Positions 52,676 to 60,707 of a stretch of 64,000 nucleotides of DNA are shown piece after piece. Source of the stretch: Sphingopyxis sp. OAS728 (GTDB taxonomy: Bacteria; Pseudomonadota; Alphaproteobacteria; Sphingomonadales; Sphingomonadaceae); NCBI RefSeq assembly GCF_014873485.1, contig NZ_JADBDT010000001.1, positions 3,776,501 to 3,840,500 on the forward strand, in the 5' to 3' direction. Each line of letters begins with the position of its first letter. The stretch's first letter is position 1. The position numbers and the translations under genes were made by a program. The notes under the pieces were generated by a model. It was not told the DNA's origin. It ran no database searches and saw only the letters and a program-made list of their open reading frames with translations.

Positions 52676-52691
52676 GCATACCTTTGTATCA
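52676..52691. promoter_or_regulatory. Dyad upstream of the small kinase gene
   Basis: GCATACCTTTGTATCA matches 9 of 10 arm positions of GATAC-N4-GTATC. Its centre is 85 bp upstream of the start at 52599 and it overlaps the stop codon of the FixJ-like regulator gene. Confidence 0.62.
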
Positions 52692-53375
52692 GTTGGTCCG
52701 GCTATCCCGTGGCGGCGGCATCTCGAGGTCGAGCCGCTCGCTCATCTTGACGAGGTCGGCGAAGGATCCCGCCGACATTTTCTCCATGACGCGGCCGCGG
52801 TGTGCCTTGACCGTGATTTCGCTGATGCCGAGTTCCCAGCCGACCTGCTTGTTGAGCAGCCCCGAGACAACCAGCGCCATCACCTGCCGCTCGCGCGGAC
52901 TGAGCGACGCGTAGCAACGCTGGACGCCATCGAGATCGGCTTTCTCTTCGACGGCGGTGCGGCTCGTCTCGACGGCACGCTCGACGGCGGACAACAGCAC
53001 ATCCTCGTTCAGCGGCTTGGTCAGGAACTCGGCCGCGCCCGCCTTCATCGCGCGCACCGTCATCGGAATGTCGCCATAGCCTGTGATAAAGATGATCGGC
53101 ATTTCGGGGCGATCGCCCGCGATGCGCTCCTGAATGTCGAGGCCGTTGAGGTCGGGGAGGCTGACGTCGAGGATCAGGCACGCCGGGCCCGGCGGGGGCG
53201 TCCACGCGAGAAATTCGGTCGCCGAACCAAAGCCGCGCACTTTCATGCCCGCGGCGTCGAGCAGTGCTTCAAGCCCTTCGCGTGTCGAGAGGTCGTCGTC
53301 GACGACGATCACCATGGGGCGGGTGTCCAGCATGGCGTGCGGTCCATTCCTGAGGGTGGTGCTGTAATTTAACAT
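52689..53375 (-). CDS. FixJ/StyR-like response regulator (receiver + LuxR HTH)
   Basis: Response regulator of 228 residues. The receiver (about 20-135) has the acidic triad VVDDD, phospho-acceptor D70 in LILDVSLP, and K in FLTKPL. A LuxR-type HTH (about 160-220) has LSPRERQVMALVVSGLLNKQ and ISEITVKAHRGRVMEKM. The start ATG 53375 has GGAGG 6 bases upstream; ATG 53333 would give 214 residues. It lies 11 bp after the single-receiver gene. I propose it as the protein that binds the GATAC-N4-GTATC dyads, because FixJ-type regulators such as StyR and TodT bind sites of the same geometry. Confidence 0.93.
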   Translation of the reverse strand: MLNYSTTLRNGPHAMLDTRPMVIVVDDDLSTREGLEALLDAAGMKVRGFGSATEFLAWTPPPGPACLILDVSLPDLNGLDIQERIAGDRPEMPIIFITGYGDIPMTVRAMKAGAAEFLTKPLNEDVLLSAVERAVETSRTAVEEKADLDGVQRCYASLSPRERQVMALVVSGLLNKQVGWELGISEITVKAHRGRVMEKMSAGSFADLVKMSERLDLEMPPPRDSRTN

Positions 53376-53386
53376 GGCGGCCTCCA

Positions 53387-53770
53387 CTATGCATCGGGGT
53401 TTTTCCGGGCGAGCGCGGTACGCACGGCATCGACGATCGCGCTCTCGCTGAATGGCTTGACGAGGCAGGCCACCGCACCGCTTCGCAGCAGCACCGGCCA
53501 TATGCCGTCGTGCGAATGGGCGGTGATGAAGACGATCGGAAGATTTCGTTCCTGCCGGATCAGTTCCTGCTGCAGTTCGGGGCCGGTCATTTCGGGCATC
53601 GCAACGTCGAGCACGAGGCAGCCGACCTCATGCGCATCGTCGAAGCCCAGAAAGTCGGCCGCCGACGAGAAGGCCCGGGTTCGGAATCCAAAGGATTCCA
53701 GCAGGTCGGGAAGCGATTCCCGAACCGATTCATCATCATCCACGACCGCGATTATCTTGTCATTCAACAT
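53387..53770 (-). CDS. Single-domain response regulator (CheY-like)
   Basis: 127-residue receiver with no output domain. It has VVDDDESVRESL, D55 in LVLDVAMPEMTG and K105 in CLVKPF. FixJ-like hydrophobic positions suggest it derives from the receiver of a two-domain regulator. I start it at ATG 53770; 53809 would overlap kinase 3. It lies between kinase 3 and the FixJ-like gene. Likely roles are a phosphate sink or relay tuning the FixJ-like partner. Confidence 0.92.
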   Translation of the reverse strand: MLNDKIIAVVDDDESVRESLPDLLESFGFRTRAFSSAADFLGFDDAHEVGCLVLDVAMPEMTGPELQQELIRQERNLPIVFITAHSHDGIWPVLLRSGAVACLVKPFSESAIVDAVRTALARKNPDA

Positions 53771-53805
53771 GTCTTTTCCTTGTGGTCCCTCCAGTGCCTC
53801 CACTC

Positions 53806-56202
53806 TCAATTTATCGTGACGACATTCCTCTCCCTCTCCAGTCCCCGCTCATGGATCGGCATGGCGAAAGCGAACGTCGCGCCATGCCCGTCGTTGCGGG
53901 CGGCGGTCAGGCGCCCGCCGTGGTTCTCGACGATCGAACGGCTGATCGCGAGCCCGACCCCCATCCCGTGCGGCTTTGTCGTGTAAAAGGCGTCGAACAG
54001 CTTGTCGGCGCCCTGATCGTCGAGCCCGATGCCGGAATCGCGAACCGCCAGCCGGACACCGTTGTGCTCGGTCTCGGTCGTTGACAGGAACAGGCTTCGC
54101 GAGCGGTCGTTCACCTCTCTCATCGCGTCGAGCGCGTTGAGGATCAGGTTGAGCACGACCTGCTGGATTTGCACGCGGTCGCCCATCACCAACGGCGTGC
54201 CCGGCATGAAATCATGCCGGAGTATCGCGCCGCCGCTTCGAATTTCGGTGTTGCAGAGGGCGAGAACCTCGCGAACCGCATCGTGCAGGTCGACGGGCTC
54301 GAAACGATAAGGATCGGCGGCGAACATCGCGCGCAGGCGCTTGATGACCTCCGACGCACGATTGCCGTCGCGGATCGTGCGCTCGGCGGTAGCGCGTGCC
54401 TTGTCGATATCGGGCGGGTCCGCTGCGAGCAGGCGAAGGCAGGCGCTGCTGTTGGTGATGATGCCCGACAAGGGTTGGCTTACCTCATGCGCGATCGAGG
54501 CGGTGAGCGCGCCAAGCGTCGATACGCGGGCCAGGCGCGTGAGCTCCGAGCGTGCATGATCGAGTGCCTCCTCGGTCAGCTTGCGCGCGGTGATGTCCTG
54601 TATCGCGCCCATGAAAATCGGCCGGTCGGTGACATGGTCGATGCGGCGTCCGACGACATGGGCATATTTCATCTTGCCGCTTGCCGGGACGAGACGGAAG
54701 GCGAGCTCGAAATCGTCACCGCCTGCGGCCTCGGTAAGCAGCCTCTCGACTTCGGGCAGATCGTCGGGATGAACTGCCGCGAGTATTCTCTCGAGCGTGA
54801 TATCGGAGGCGGGATCGAATTCGAAAATGCGGTAATTCTCTTCCGACCAGATATGCTCGTTTCGCTCGACGTCCCAGGTGAAGCTGGCGGTCAGCGTCAG
54901 CCGCTGCGTTTCGACGAGGAAACGGTTGGTGCGTTGCAGGTCCTCGCTGGTTTGCTTCAATGCTGCATCCGCCTGCGTTCGTTCGATCGCCAGCGACGCG
55001 ATGTTGACGAAACGGTCGACCAGCCTTTGCTCGAGCGACGTCGGACCGGCCGCCTTCTGCTTATAGAGTGCGAAGACGCCGATCACCTGGCCGGCACTCG
55101 ACGATATCGGCGTCGACCAGCAGGATCGAAAGCCGATCGATTCCATGAGCGGCGGCCAGGACGAGCCAGCCCAACGCTGATCGGTCAACGGATTCGACGT
55201 AATGATCGGCGTGTTGCTAATCGCTGCGAGCGAGCAGGGGCCATAGCCGGGGTCGATGGCCTTTCCGTCGAAAAGCCGATTGTAGCTGTCGGGCAGGCTC
55301 GGCCCAGCACCGGGCCAGAAGCAAAGTGCGTCGCTGTCGACTCCCAACACGCTGCAGATCGAGCCGGGTGAAATCTCCTCCACCACCTTGCAAAGCGTGT
55401 CGAGAACCTCTCCCAGAGCACGACCCTGTGCGACCATGCGGAGGAGTTCGACCTCTCCGGTCAACAGATGCTCAGCCTTCTTCAGATCATCGATGTCGTT
55501 GCGGATGGAAACATATCGTACGACGTTCCCTGCGGCGTCTGTCGATGGGACGATGATCGATTGGAACCACCGGTACAGTCCATCCTTCCCCAGCAGGCGG
55601 CCCTGGTTAACATAAGGCGGACCGCCAGCGAGCATCTCTCCGAGCATTTGGAGGCCGGGACCGATATCGTCAGGATGGACGACCTGCGTCGTACGCCATT
55701 TGGTCAAATCTTCGAAGCTCTGACCATAATAGGCGAAGCCGTGGTCGTTCACATATTCGACCTCGCAGCGCGGGTCGAGGAACACCATATGAACCGGAAT
55801 ATTCTTGATGAAACGGCGAAGCCGCTGTTCCGAGGCGCTGCCGTGTATCGTGTCGGACCGTGCCTCGTCGGCAAATGATGCGATGCCGCACCAGCGGTTC
55901 TCGCCATCGTCCATCGGCGCAAAGCGAAGTAGGAACCAGCGATATTCGCCGTCGGTGCGTTGCAGCCGCACCTCAATTTCGCCTTGGCCGGCGGCTTCAT
56001 GCGCCGATCGAAAAGCCGATTGAAACATCGCAATGTCGGCAGGATGAATCACCGATTCCAGCCCTTCCTGCCGAAGTCTCTCCAATGTTCGGCCCGTGTA
56101 TTCGAGCCAGCGATTATTCACATAGTCGATGCCGTCATCGGCGTTCATGGTCCAAACCAAGCCCGGCAACGCGTCCATCACGCGGCTGAAGTCGGTTTTC
56201 AT
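53806..56202 (-). CDS. PAS/GAF histidine kinase 3
   Basis: Cytosolic sensor kinase of 798 residues: PAS (about 5-120), PAS (125-245), GAF (255-410), PAS (425-545), HisKA with H572 in ASIAHEVSQPLSGI, and HATPase with VVLNLILNALDAM, DSGIGLD and GMGVGLAISRSI. No membrane helices are seen. The ATG at 56202 has AGGAAG upstream. It is followed by the single-receiver gene (35-bp gap) and the FixJ-like regulator, forming the only kinase-regulator operon in the window. It is paralogous to kinases 1 and 2 over the GAF, last PAS and catalytic parts. Confidence 0.93.
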   Translation of the reverse strand: MKTDFSRVMDALPGLVWTMNADDGIDYVNNRWLEYTGRTLERLRQEGLESVIHPADIAMFQSAFRSAHEAAGQGEIEVRLQRTDGEYRWFLLRFAPMDDGENRWCGIASFADEARSDTIHGSASEQRLRRFIKNIPVHMVFLDPRCEVEYVNDHGFAYYGQSFEDLTKWRTTQVVHPDDIGPGLQMLGEMLAGGPPYVNQGRLLGKDGLYRWFQSIIVPSTDAAGNVVRYVSIRNDIDDLKKAEHLLTGEVELLRMVAQGRALGEVLDTLCKVVEEISPGSICSVLGVDSDALCFWPGAGPSLPDSYNRLFDGKAIDPGYGPCSLAAISNTPIITSNPLTDQRWAGSSWPPLMESIGFRSCWSTPISSSAGQVIGVFALYKQKAAGPTSLEQRLVDRFVNIASLAIERTQADAALKQTSEDLQRTNRFLVETQRLTLTASFTWDVERNEHIWSEENYRIFEFDPASDITLERILAAVHPDDLPEVERLLTEAAGGDDFELAFRLVPASGKMKYAHVVGRRIDHVTDRPIFMGAIQDITARKLTEEALDHARSELTRLARVSTLGALTASIAHEVSQPLSGIITNSSACLRLLAADPPDIDKARATAERTIRDGNRASEVIKRLRAMFAADPYRFEPVDLHDAVREVLALCNTEIRSGGAILRHDFMPGTPLVMGDRVQIQQVVLNLILNALDAMREVNDRSRSLFLSTTETEHNGVRLAVRDSGIGLDDQGADKLFDAFYTTKPHGMGVGLAISRSIVENHGGRLTAARNDGHGATFAFAMPIHERGLERERNVVTIN

Positions 56203-56260
56203 CGCTGCACTTCCTGCCCGCTACGCCGCAAGGATGATGCAAAGCCCACCTAACGTCCAT

Positions 56261-56276
56261 TGATACTTTGGTGTCG
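56261..56276. promoter_or_regulatory. Dyad upstream of kinase 3
   Basis: TGATACTTTGGTGTCG matches 9 of 10 arm positions. Its centre is 67 bp before the kinase 3 start, suggesting feedback control of the kinase-regulator operon. Confidence 0.65.
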
Positions 56277-56332
56277 GTGAAACCTAATTCCGCAGCGGCG
56301 ATAGATATTTGGCCGTGCCGGCGGCTCCACCC

Positions 56333-56348
56333 CGATACCAACGTGTCA
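56333..56348. promoter_or_regulatory. Dyad in the kinase 3/LysR region, first of a pair
   Basis: CGATACCAACGTGTCA matches 9 of 10 arm positions. It is 16 bp centre to centre from the weaker copy that follows, similar to the 17-bp spacing at 44367/44384. Confidence 0.6.
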
Positions 56349-56364
56349 CCATACCATCGTCCAA
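56349..56364. promoter_or_regulatory. Dyad in the kinase 3/LysR region, second of a pair
   Basis: CCATACCATCGTCCAA has one good half-site and one poor one. It is credible mainly because of its phasing with the copy at 56333. Confidence 0.4.
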
Positions 56365-56577
56365 TGGCGAAGCGCTGAGGCCCACCCCCATTCTCTGCCC
56401 GAACGCCGGAATAATCGCGGCGGCGGAGGAACGGTCATGACCCGCGTGGAAGCAGCCGGAGGTTTTCTAGCGTGCGACCTAGCCAGCGTTTCGTTCGCTG
56501 CGCGGTTGAGCGGTACTCGACCCGTTCGTCCGGCTGGCCTAGCATGATCCCCGACACTCCAATCTTGCGGGCGGACC

Positions 56578-57498
56578 ATGGATCGCATCGACGCGATGAA
56601 AATCTTTGTGACGGCGGTCGACGAGGGCAGCCTCGCGGGCGCTGCGCGGCGCCTGCGCCGTTCGCCGACCGCGGTCAGCCGCGCGATCGCGTCGCTCGAG
56701 ACGCATATCGGTGCCGAACTGCTCCACCGCACGACGCGCAGCATCCGCCTGAGCGAAGCGGGGCAGCGTTATGCCGCCTCGTGCCGGCGCATTCTTGCCG
56801 AACTGGAGGAGGCCGATCTGCTCGCGGGTGGCGAACGGTCGGCGCCGCGCGGGATGCTGACGCTGTCGGCGCCGCCGATCAGCGGCGAGGAGGTGCTGCG
56901 TCCGATCCTCGACGAATTTCTCGAAGCCTATCCGCTGGTGTCGGCGCGCCTGCTACTGGTCGACCGGTCGGTACATCTGGTGGACGAGGGCGTCGATGTC
57001 GCCCTGCGCGTCGGCCAGCTTCCCGACTCCTCGCTGGTCGCGACGCGCGTCGGCGACGGGGTGCGGCGCGTGGTCGTCGCATCGCCGCGCTATCTTTGCG
57101 AGCATCCGCCGATCGAGGAGCCTGCGGATATTGCGGGGCATCAGATCGTCTCGCTGACCCATTTCGGTATCGAATCCTGGGGGTTCGGAACCGGGCCGGC
57201 GGCGCGCACCGTGCATTTCACCCCGCGGCTGGTCGTCAATACGGTCCGCGCGGCGGTGGGCTCGGCGGTCGCCGGGCGCGGGCTGACGCGCGTCTATTCC
57301 TATCATGTCGCGCGCGAGGTGAAGGACGGGCTGCTGAATATCCTGTTGCCCGAAGCCGAACCGGTGCCGCAACCGGTGCACCTGCTGGCGCCCGGCGGCC
57401 GGATGGGCGTGCCCAAGGTTCGCGCCTTCGTCGATTTCGCGACCCCGCGGCTGCGTGCGGCTTTCGCGCGGCTCGCGATCGACGCGCGCGCGCTTTAG
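56578..57498 (+). CDS. LysR-family transcriptional regulator, CrgA-like
   Basis: 306 residues. It begins MDRIDAMKIFVTAVDEGSLA, with the HTH including RRSPTAVSRAIASLETHI, and has a full effector domain ending FVDFATPRLRAA. It is similar in type to the LysR at 22259. It lies 154 bp upstream of the SDR gene on the same strand, and a perfect 7-bp inverted repeat in that gap is a candidate binding site. It probably controls the SDR-tautomerase-monooxygenase run. Confidence 0.9.
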   Translation: MDRIDAMKIFVTAVDEGSLAGAARRLRRSPTAVSRAIASLETHIGAELLHRTTRSIRLSEAGQRYAASCRRILAELEEADLLAGGERSAPRGMLTLSAPPISGEEVLRPILDEFLEAYPLVSARLLLVDRSVHLVDEGVDVALRVGQLPDSSLVATRVGDGVRRVVVASPRYLCEHPPIEEPADIAGHQIVSLTHFGIESWGFGTGPAARTVHFTPRLVVNTVRAAVGSAVAGRGLTRVYSYHVAREVKDGLLNILLPEAEPVPQPVHLLAPGGRMGVPKVRAFVDFATPRLRAAFARLAIDARAL

Positions 57499-57519
57499 CC
57501 GAAACATTATCCCGATATC

Positions 57520-57536
57520 CGGCAGAATGTCTGCCG
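57520..57536. promoter_or_regulatory. Inverted repeat, candidate LysR site
   Basis: CGGCAGA and TCTGCCG flank ATG in a perfect dyad, 117 bp before the SDR start and 22 bp after the LysR stop. The size and position fit a LysR-type operator. Confidence 0.45.
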
Positions 57537-57652
57537 AACTCGGCGGATTATATCCCGATACCGCCTGACCTACCTTGCTCCCGTCGGCGCATGGCGCGCC
57601 ACACGGGCGAGCCTTTCTCGACCCGTCGTCACTCAAGCAAAGGTCCAATATC

Positions 57653-58363
57653 ATGAGCAATGCACAGAAAGTCGCCGTCATTACCGGCGCATCACAGGGT
57701 ATCGGCGCCGCACTCGTCGACGCCTATCTTGACCGCGGCTATCGCGTCGTCGCGACCTCGCGTTCGATCCAGCCGTCGAGCAATCCCGACGTGCTGACGA
57801 TCGCCGGCGATATCGGCGACCCCGAAACCGGCGCGCGCGTGATCGCCGCGGCGCTCGAACATTTCGGCCGCGTCGACACGCTGGTCAACAATGCCGGCAT
57901 CTTCGTCGCGAGCCCCTTCACCGGCTACAGCGCCGATCAATATGCCAGCGTCGTATCGACCAACCTCAACGGCTTTTTCTACATCACGCAGGCTGCGGTC
58001 GCAGCGATGGAAGCGGCGGGGCGCGGCCATGTCGTCAGCATCACGACCAGCCTTGTCGATCATGCCAATTCGAATGTCCCGTCGGTGCTTGCCTCGCTGT
58101 CGAAGGGCGGCATCAACGCGGCAACCAAAAGCCTCGCGATCGAATATGCGAAGCGCAGCGTCCGCGTGAACGCCGTGTCGCCGGGCATCATCAAGACCCC
58201 GATGCACGCCCCCGAAACGCATGAGTTCCTCTCGGCGCTGCATCCGGTCGGCCATATGGGCGAGACGTCGGACATCGTCGATGCCGTCCTCTTCCTCGAA
58301 AATGCGCCCTTCGTGACGGGCGAGATCCTGCACGTCGATGGCGGCCAGTCGGCCGGCCATTAA
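57653..58363 (+). CDS. SDR-fold protein lacking the catalytic tyrosine
   Basis: 236 residues of short-chain dehydrogenase fold. The cofactor loop TGASQGIG (11-18) and NNAG (79-82) are normal, and it ends with HVDGGQSAG. In the active-site helix the sequence is VLASLSKGG: K151 is present, but Ala147 stands where Tyr of YxxxK should be. The Ser position reads TTS (131-133). Either the enzyme uses another residue or it is not a dehydrogenase. The ATG at 57653 is the first start in the fold. The tautomerase gene follows at 24 bp. Confidence 0.85.
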   Translation: MSNAQKVAVITGASQGIGAALVDAYLDRGYRVVATSRSIQPSSNPDVLTIAGDIGDPETGARVIAAALEHFGRVDTLVNNAGIFVASPFTGYSADQYASVVSTNLNGFFYITQAAVAAMEAAGRGHVVSITTSLVDHANSNVPSVLASLSKGGINAATKSLAIEYAKRSVRVNAVSPGIIKTPMHAPETHEFLSALHPVGHMGETSDIVDAVLFLENAPFVTGEILHVDGGQSAGH

Positions 58364-58387
58364 TCCGATCAGCCAAGGAGAAAGACC

Positions 58388-58624
58388 ATGCCTATCATCA
58401 CCGTCCAATTGACCCGTGAAGGCACCGAACCCGGTGTCGATCATGTGACCGCGGAACAGAAGGCCGCGATCTACAAGGGGATGAGCCAGGTCCTGCTCGA
58501 CGTGCTCGGAAAGCCGCTCGACTGGACATGGGTTATCTTCCAGGAAGTCGAGATGGAAGATTGGGGCTGGGGCGGTATGCCCGTCGCCGAGTATCGCAAG
58601 AAGCTCGCGGCAGCCTCCGGCTGA
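58388..58624 (+). CDS. 4-oxalocrotonate tautomerase family protein
   Basis: 78-residue small tautomerase. Pro2 becomes the N-terminal catalytic proline after Met removal (MPIITVQL). The middle has [21 protein letters not shown] and the end [14 protein letters not shown]. It is slightly longer than classical 62-residue 4-OT, like PptA/YdcE-type members. The AAGGAGAAAGACC ribosome site is clear. It lies between the SDR and nitronate monooxygenase genes, suggesting an enol/keto step on a shared substrate. Confidence 0.88.
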   Translation: MPIITVQLTREGTEPGVDHVTAEQKAAIYKGMSQVLLDVLGKPLDWTWVIFQEVEMEDWGWGGMPVAEYRKKLAAASG

Positions 58625-58644
58625 ACCTTTCGACCTTGGAGACG

Positions 58645-59718
58645 ATGATGAACACCCGCCATCTTACCCGTTTGCTCGGTATCGAATTGCCGATCATCCA
58701 GGCACCGATGGCGGGTGTCTCTTCGCCTGCCATGGCGGCGGCGGTCAGCAATGCGGGCGCGCTCGGTTCGATCGGGGTCGGCGCGACCGATGCCGAGGGA
58801 GCGCGCGCGATGATCGCCGCGGTCCGCGAAGGCACCGCGAAGCCCTTCAACGTCAATCTCTTCTGCCATGCGCCCGCCATTACCGATGCGGCGATCGAAG
58901 CCGCGTGGATCGCCCGTCTTGCGCCGCTCTTCGCCGAGTTCGGCGTGGATGCGCCCGACGTGCTGGGCGAAATCTATCGCAGCTTCGTCGCCGACGAAGC
59001 GATGCTGCAAATGCTTCTGGGCGAGCGGCCTGCCGTCGTCAGCTTTCATTTCGGCCTGCCTTCCGAACCCGCGATCCGGGCGCTGCGCTACGCCGGCATC
59101 CTGTTGCTCGCATCCGCGACCAACCTTGACGAAGCGCGGCTCGCAGCGTCCGCTGGCGTCGATGCCGTCGTGGCGCAGGGATGGGAGGCGGGCGGTCATC
59201 GCGGCGTCTTCGATCCCGACGCGCCCGACGACCGCCTCGGCACGATGGCGCTCACGCGGTTGCTCGTCGATGCGATCGACCTGCCGATCATCGCGGCGGG
59301 CGGTATCATGGACGGTGCGGGCATTGCCGCCGCACTGGAGCTGGGCGCCGCGGCGGCGCAGCTCGGGACCGCCTTTATCGCCTGCGACGAAAGCCTGGCC
59401 GATGCCGGCTATCGGGCCGCGCTGGCGAGCGGCGCCGCGCTGCATACGCAAATGGTGCGCGCGGTATCGGGGCGCCCGGCGCGTATATTGGCGAACCGGT
59501 TCGCCGCGCTCGATGGCGAGATTTCGGCCGGACAGATCCCGGCCTACCCGATCGCCTATGACCTTGGCAAAGCGCTGCACGCGGCGGCCAAGTCGCGCGG
59601 CGAATATGGCTTTGGTGCGCAGTGGGCGGGGCAGGGCGCGCCATTGGCGCGCGCCATGCCCGCCGCGGACCTCATCGCGACGCTGGCCGCCGAGATGGCA
59701 GGGGCCCGAAATCCGTGA
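58645..59718 (+). CDS. Nitronate monooxygenase-like FMN enzyme
   Basis: TIM-barrel flavoprotein of 357 residues. [20 protein letters not shown] at the N-terminus and [12 protein letters not shown] (with the catalytic-type His) are hallmarks, and [17 protein letters not shown] binds the FMN phosphate. Members oxidise alkyl nitronates; related proteins reduce quinones or enoyl compounds. GGAG precedes the ATG at 58645 (a second ATG follows at 58648). It is 20 bp after the tautomerase gene and 14 bp before the DUF3237 gene. Confidence 0.9.
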   Translation: MMNTRHLTRLLGIELPIIQAPMAGVSSPAMAAAVSNAGALGSIGVGATDAEGARAMIAAVREGTAKPFNVNLFCHAPAITDAAIEAAWIARLAPLFAEFGVDAPDVLGEIYRSFVADEAMLQMLLGERPAVVSFHFGLPSEPAIRALRYAGILLLASATNLDEARLAASAGVDAVVAQGWEAGGHRGVFDPDAPDDRLGTMALTRLLVDAIDLPIIAAGGIMDGAGIAAALELGAAAAQLGTAFIACDESLADAGYRAALASGAALHTQMVRAVSGRPARILANRFAALDGEISAGQIPAYPIAYDLGKALHAAAKSRGEYGFGAQWAGQGAPLARAMPAADLIATLAAEMAGARNP

Positions 59719-59732
59719 CAGGAGCTGACAAT

Positions 59733-60221
59733 ATGGACGATTTCGGCGAAGCCTTTGCCGCGCTCGGCGATCTGCGCGGGCGCCCGCTTTTCGTGATGAA
59801 GGTCGGTGTCGACCATATCCATGCGATCGGCGGACCAGCCGGAATCGACCGGCGCGTCGGCGAAATGGTCGCAGGGCGTTTCGCGGGCGAGCGCCTGTCG
59901 GGCGATGTCCTGACCGGCGGCGCCGACTGGCAGATCGTGCGCGCCGACGGCGCGGTCCTGCTCGACGCGCGCGTCGTGCTGCGCACCGACGACGGCGCCA
60001 AGATCGCGATGGAATATACGGGCATCCGTACCGGGCCGGCCGACGTCATCGCGCGGTTGGGGCGGGGCGAGCCGGTCGATCCCGCCGACTATTATTTCCG
60101 CATCGCGCCGCGCTTTTCGACGTCCGATCCGAGATACGAGTGGCTGAACCGCATTATGGCGGTCGGCATCGGTCACCGGCTGCCCGAGGGGCCGGTCTAC
60201 AGCGTGTTCGAGATTGCCTGA
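59733..60221 (+). CDS. DUF3237 family protein
   Basis: 162 residues resembling the DUF3237 family: an N-terminal strand after FVMKVGVDHIHAIGGPAG, then SGDVLTGGADWQIVRADG, then a sheet ending DYYFRIAPRFSTSDPRYEWLN. The family forms a lipocalin-like barrel and has no settled function. It starts at ATG 59733 with AGGAG; a GTG at 59715 would overlap the preceding stop. It is the last gene of the run that starts with the SDR and is convergent with msrB. Confidence 0.82.
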   Translation: MDDFGEAFAALGDLRGRPLFVMKVGVDHIHAIGGPAGIDRRVGEMVAGRFAGERLSGDVLTGGADWQIVRADGAVLLDARVVLRTDDGAKIAMEYTGIRTGPADVIARLGRGEPVDPADYYFRIAPRFSTSDPRYEWLNRIMAVGIGHRLPEGPVYSVFEIA

Positions 60222-60233
60222 GGGCGGCGGGAG

Positions 60234-60707
60234 CTATCCCCGCCAAACCAGCCCTTCGGGCGCGCCGCGGCCGAGCCGGTCGGGGAGCGTCTCGCCGGTG
60301 GCGACGAACTCGAGCGAGCCGCTGTTGATGCAATAGCGCAGCCCCGTGGGTGGCGGTCCGTCGGGGAAGACATGCCCCTGATGCGATCCGCAGCGCGCGC
60401 AGACGATCTCGGCACGGACCATGCCGTAGCGCCTGTCCTCGATCGTCTGCAGATGATCGGCGCTGAACGGCGTCGTGAAGCTCGGCCAGCCGGTGCCGCT
60501 TTCGAACTTGGCGCCGGCGCGGAACAGCGGCAGGCCGCAAAGGCGGCAGCAATAGACGCCTTCGCGCTTTTCATAGAGGAAGAGGCCGCAAAAGGGGGCT
60601 TCCTCCGCATGGTCGAGGAGGAGGCTGCGCTCCTCATCGGTGAGCGCGGCGGCGAGGTCGTGCCGTTGCTGTCGCGTCGGCGGCGCCAGGTCGAAGCCTT
60701 CAGCCAC
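60234..60707 (-). CDS. msrB: Peptide methionine (R)-S-oxide reductase, zinc form
   Basis: Second MsrB of the window, 157 residues. The zinc site is complete: C54 and C57 (CRLCG) and C103 and C106 (CARCG). The catalytic Cys is C126 in RYCINSGS. The usual resolving position is GTGWPSF, so it needs another Cys or thioredoxin directly. The start is GTG 60707, overlapping the alpha/beta hydrolase stop by 8 bp. The longer frame to 60884 is a shadow. It is coupled to an exported hydrolase, an odd partner for a cytoplasmic repair enzyme. Confidence 0.92.
   Translation of the reverse strand: MAEGFDLAPPTRQQRHDLAAALTDEERSLLLDHAEEAPFCGLFLYEKREGVYCCRLCGLPLFRAGAKFESGTGWPSFTTPFSADHLQTIEDRRYGMVRAEIVCARCGSHQGHVFPDGPPPTGLRYCINSGSLEFVATGETLPDRLGRGAPEGLVWRG

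Larger units (their letters stand above)
56203..56577. other. Gene-free region between kinase 3 and LysR
   Basis: 375 bases with divergent promoters. It contains three copies of the dyad (56261, 56333 and 56349), annotated separately. From 56365 to 56577 I see nothing else I can name. Confidence 0.5.
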
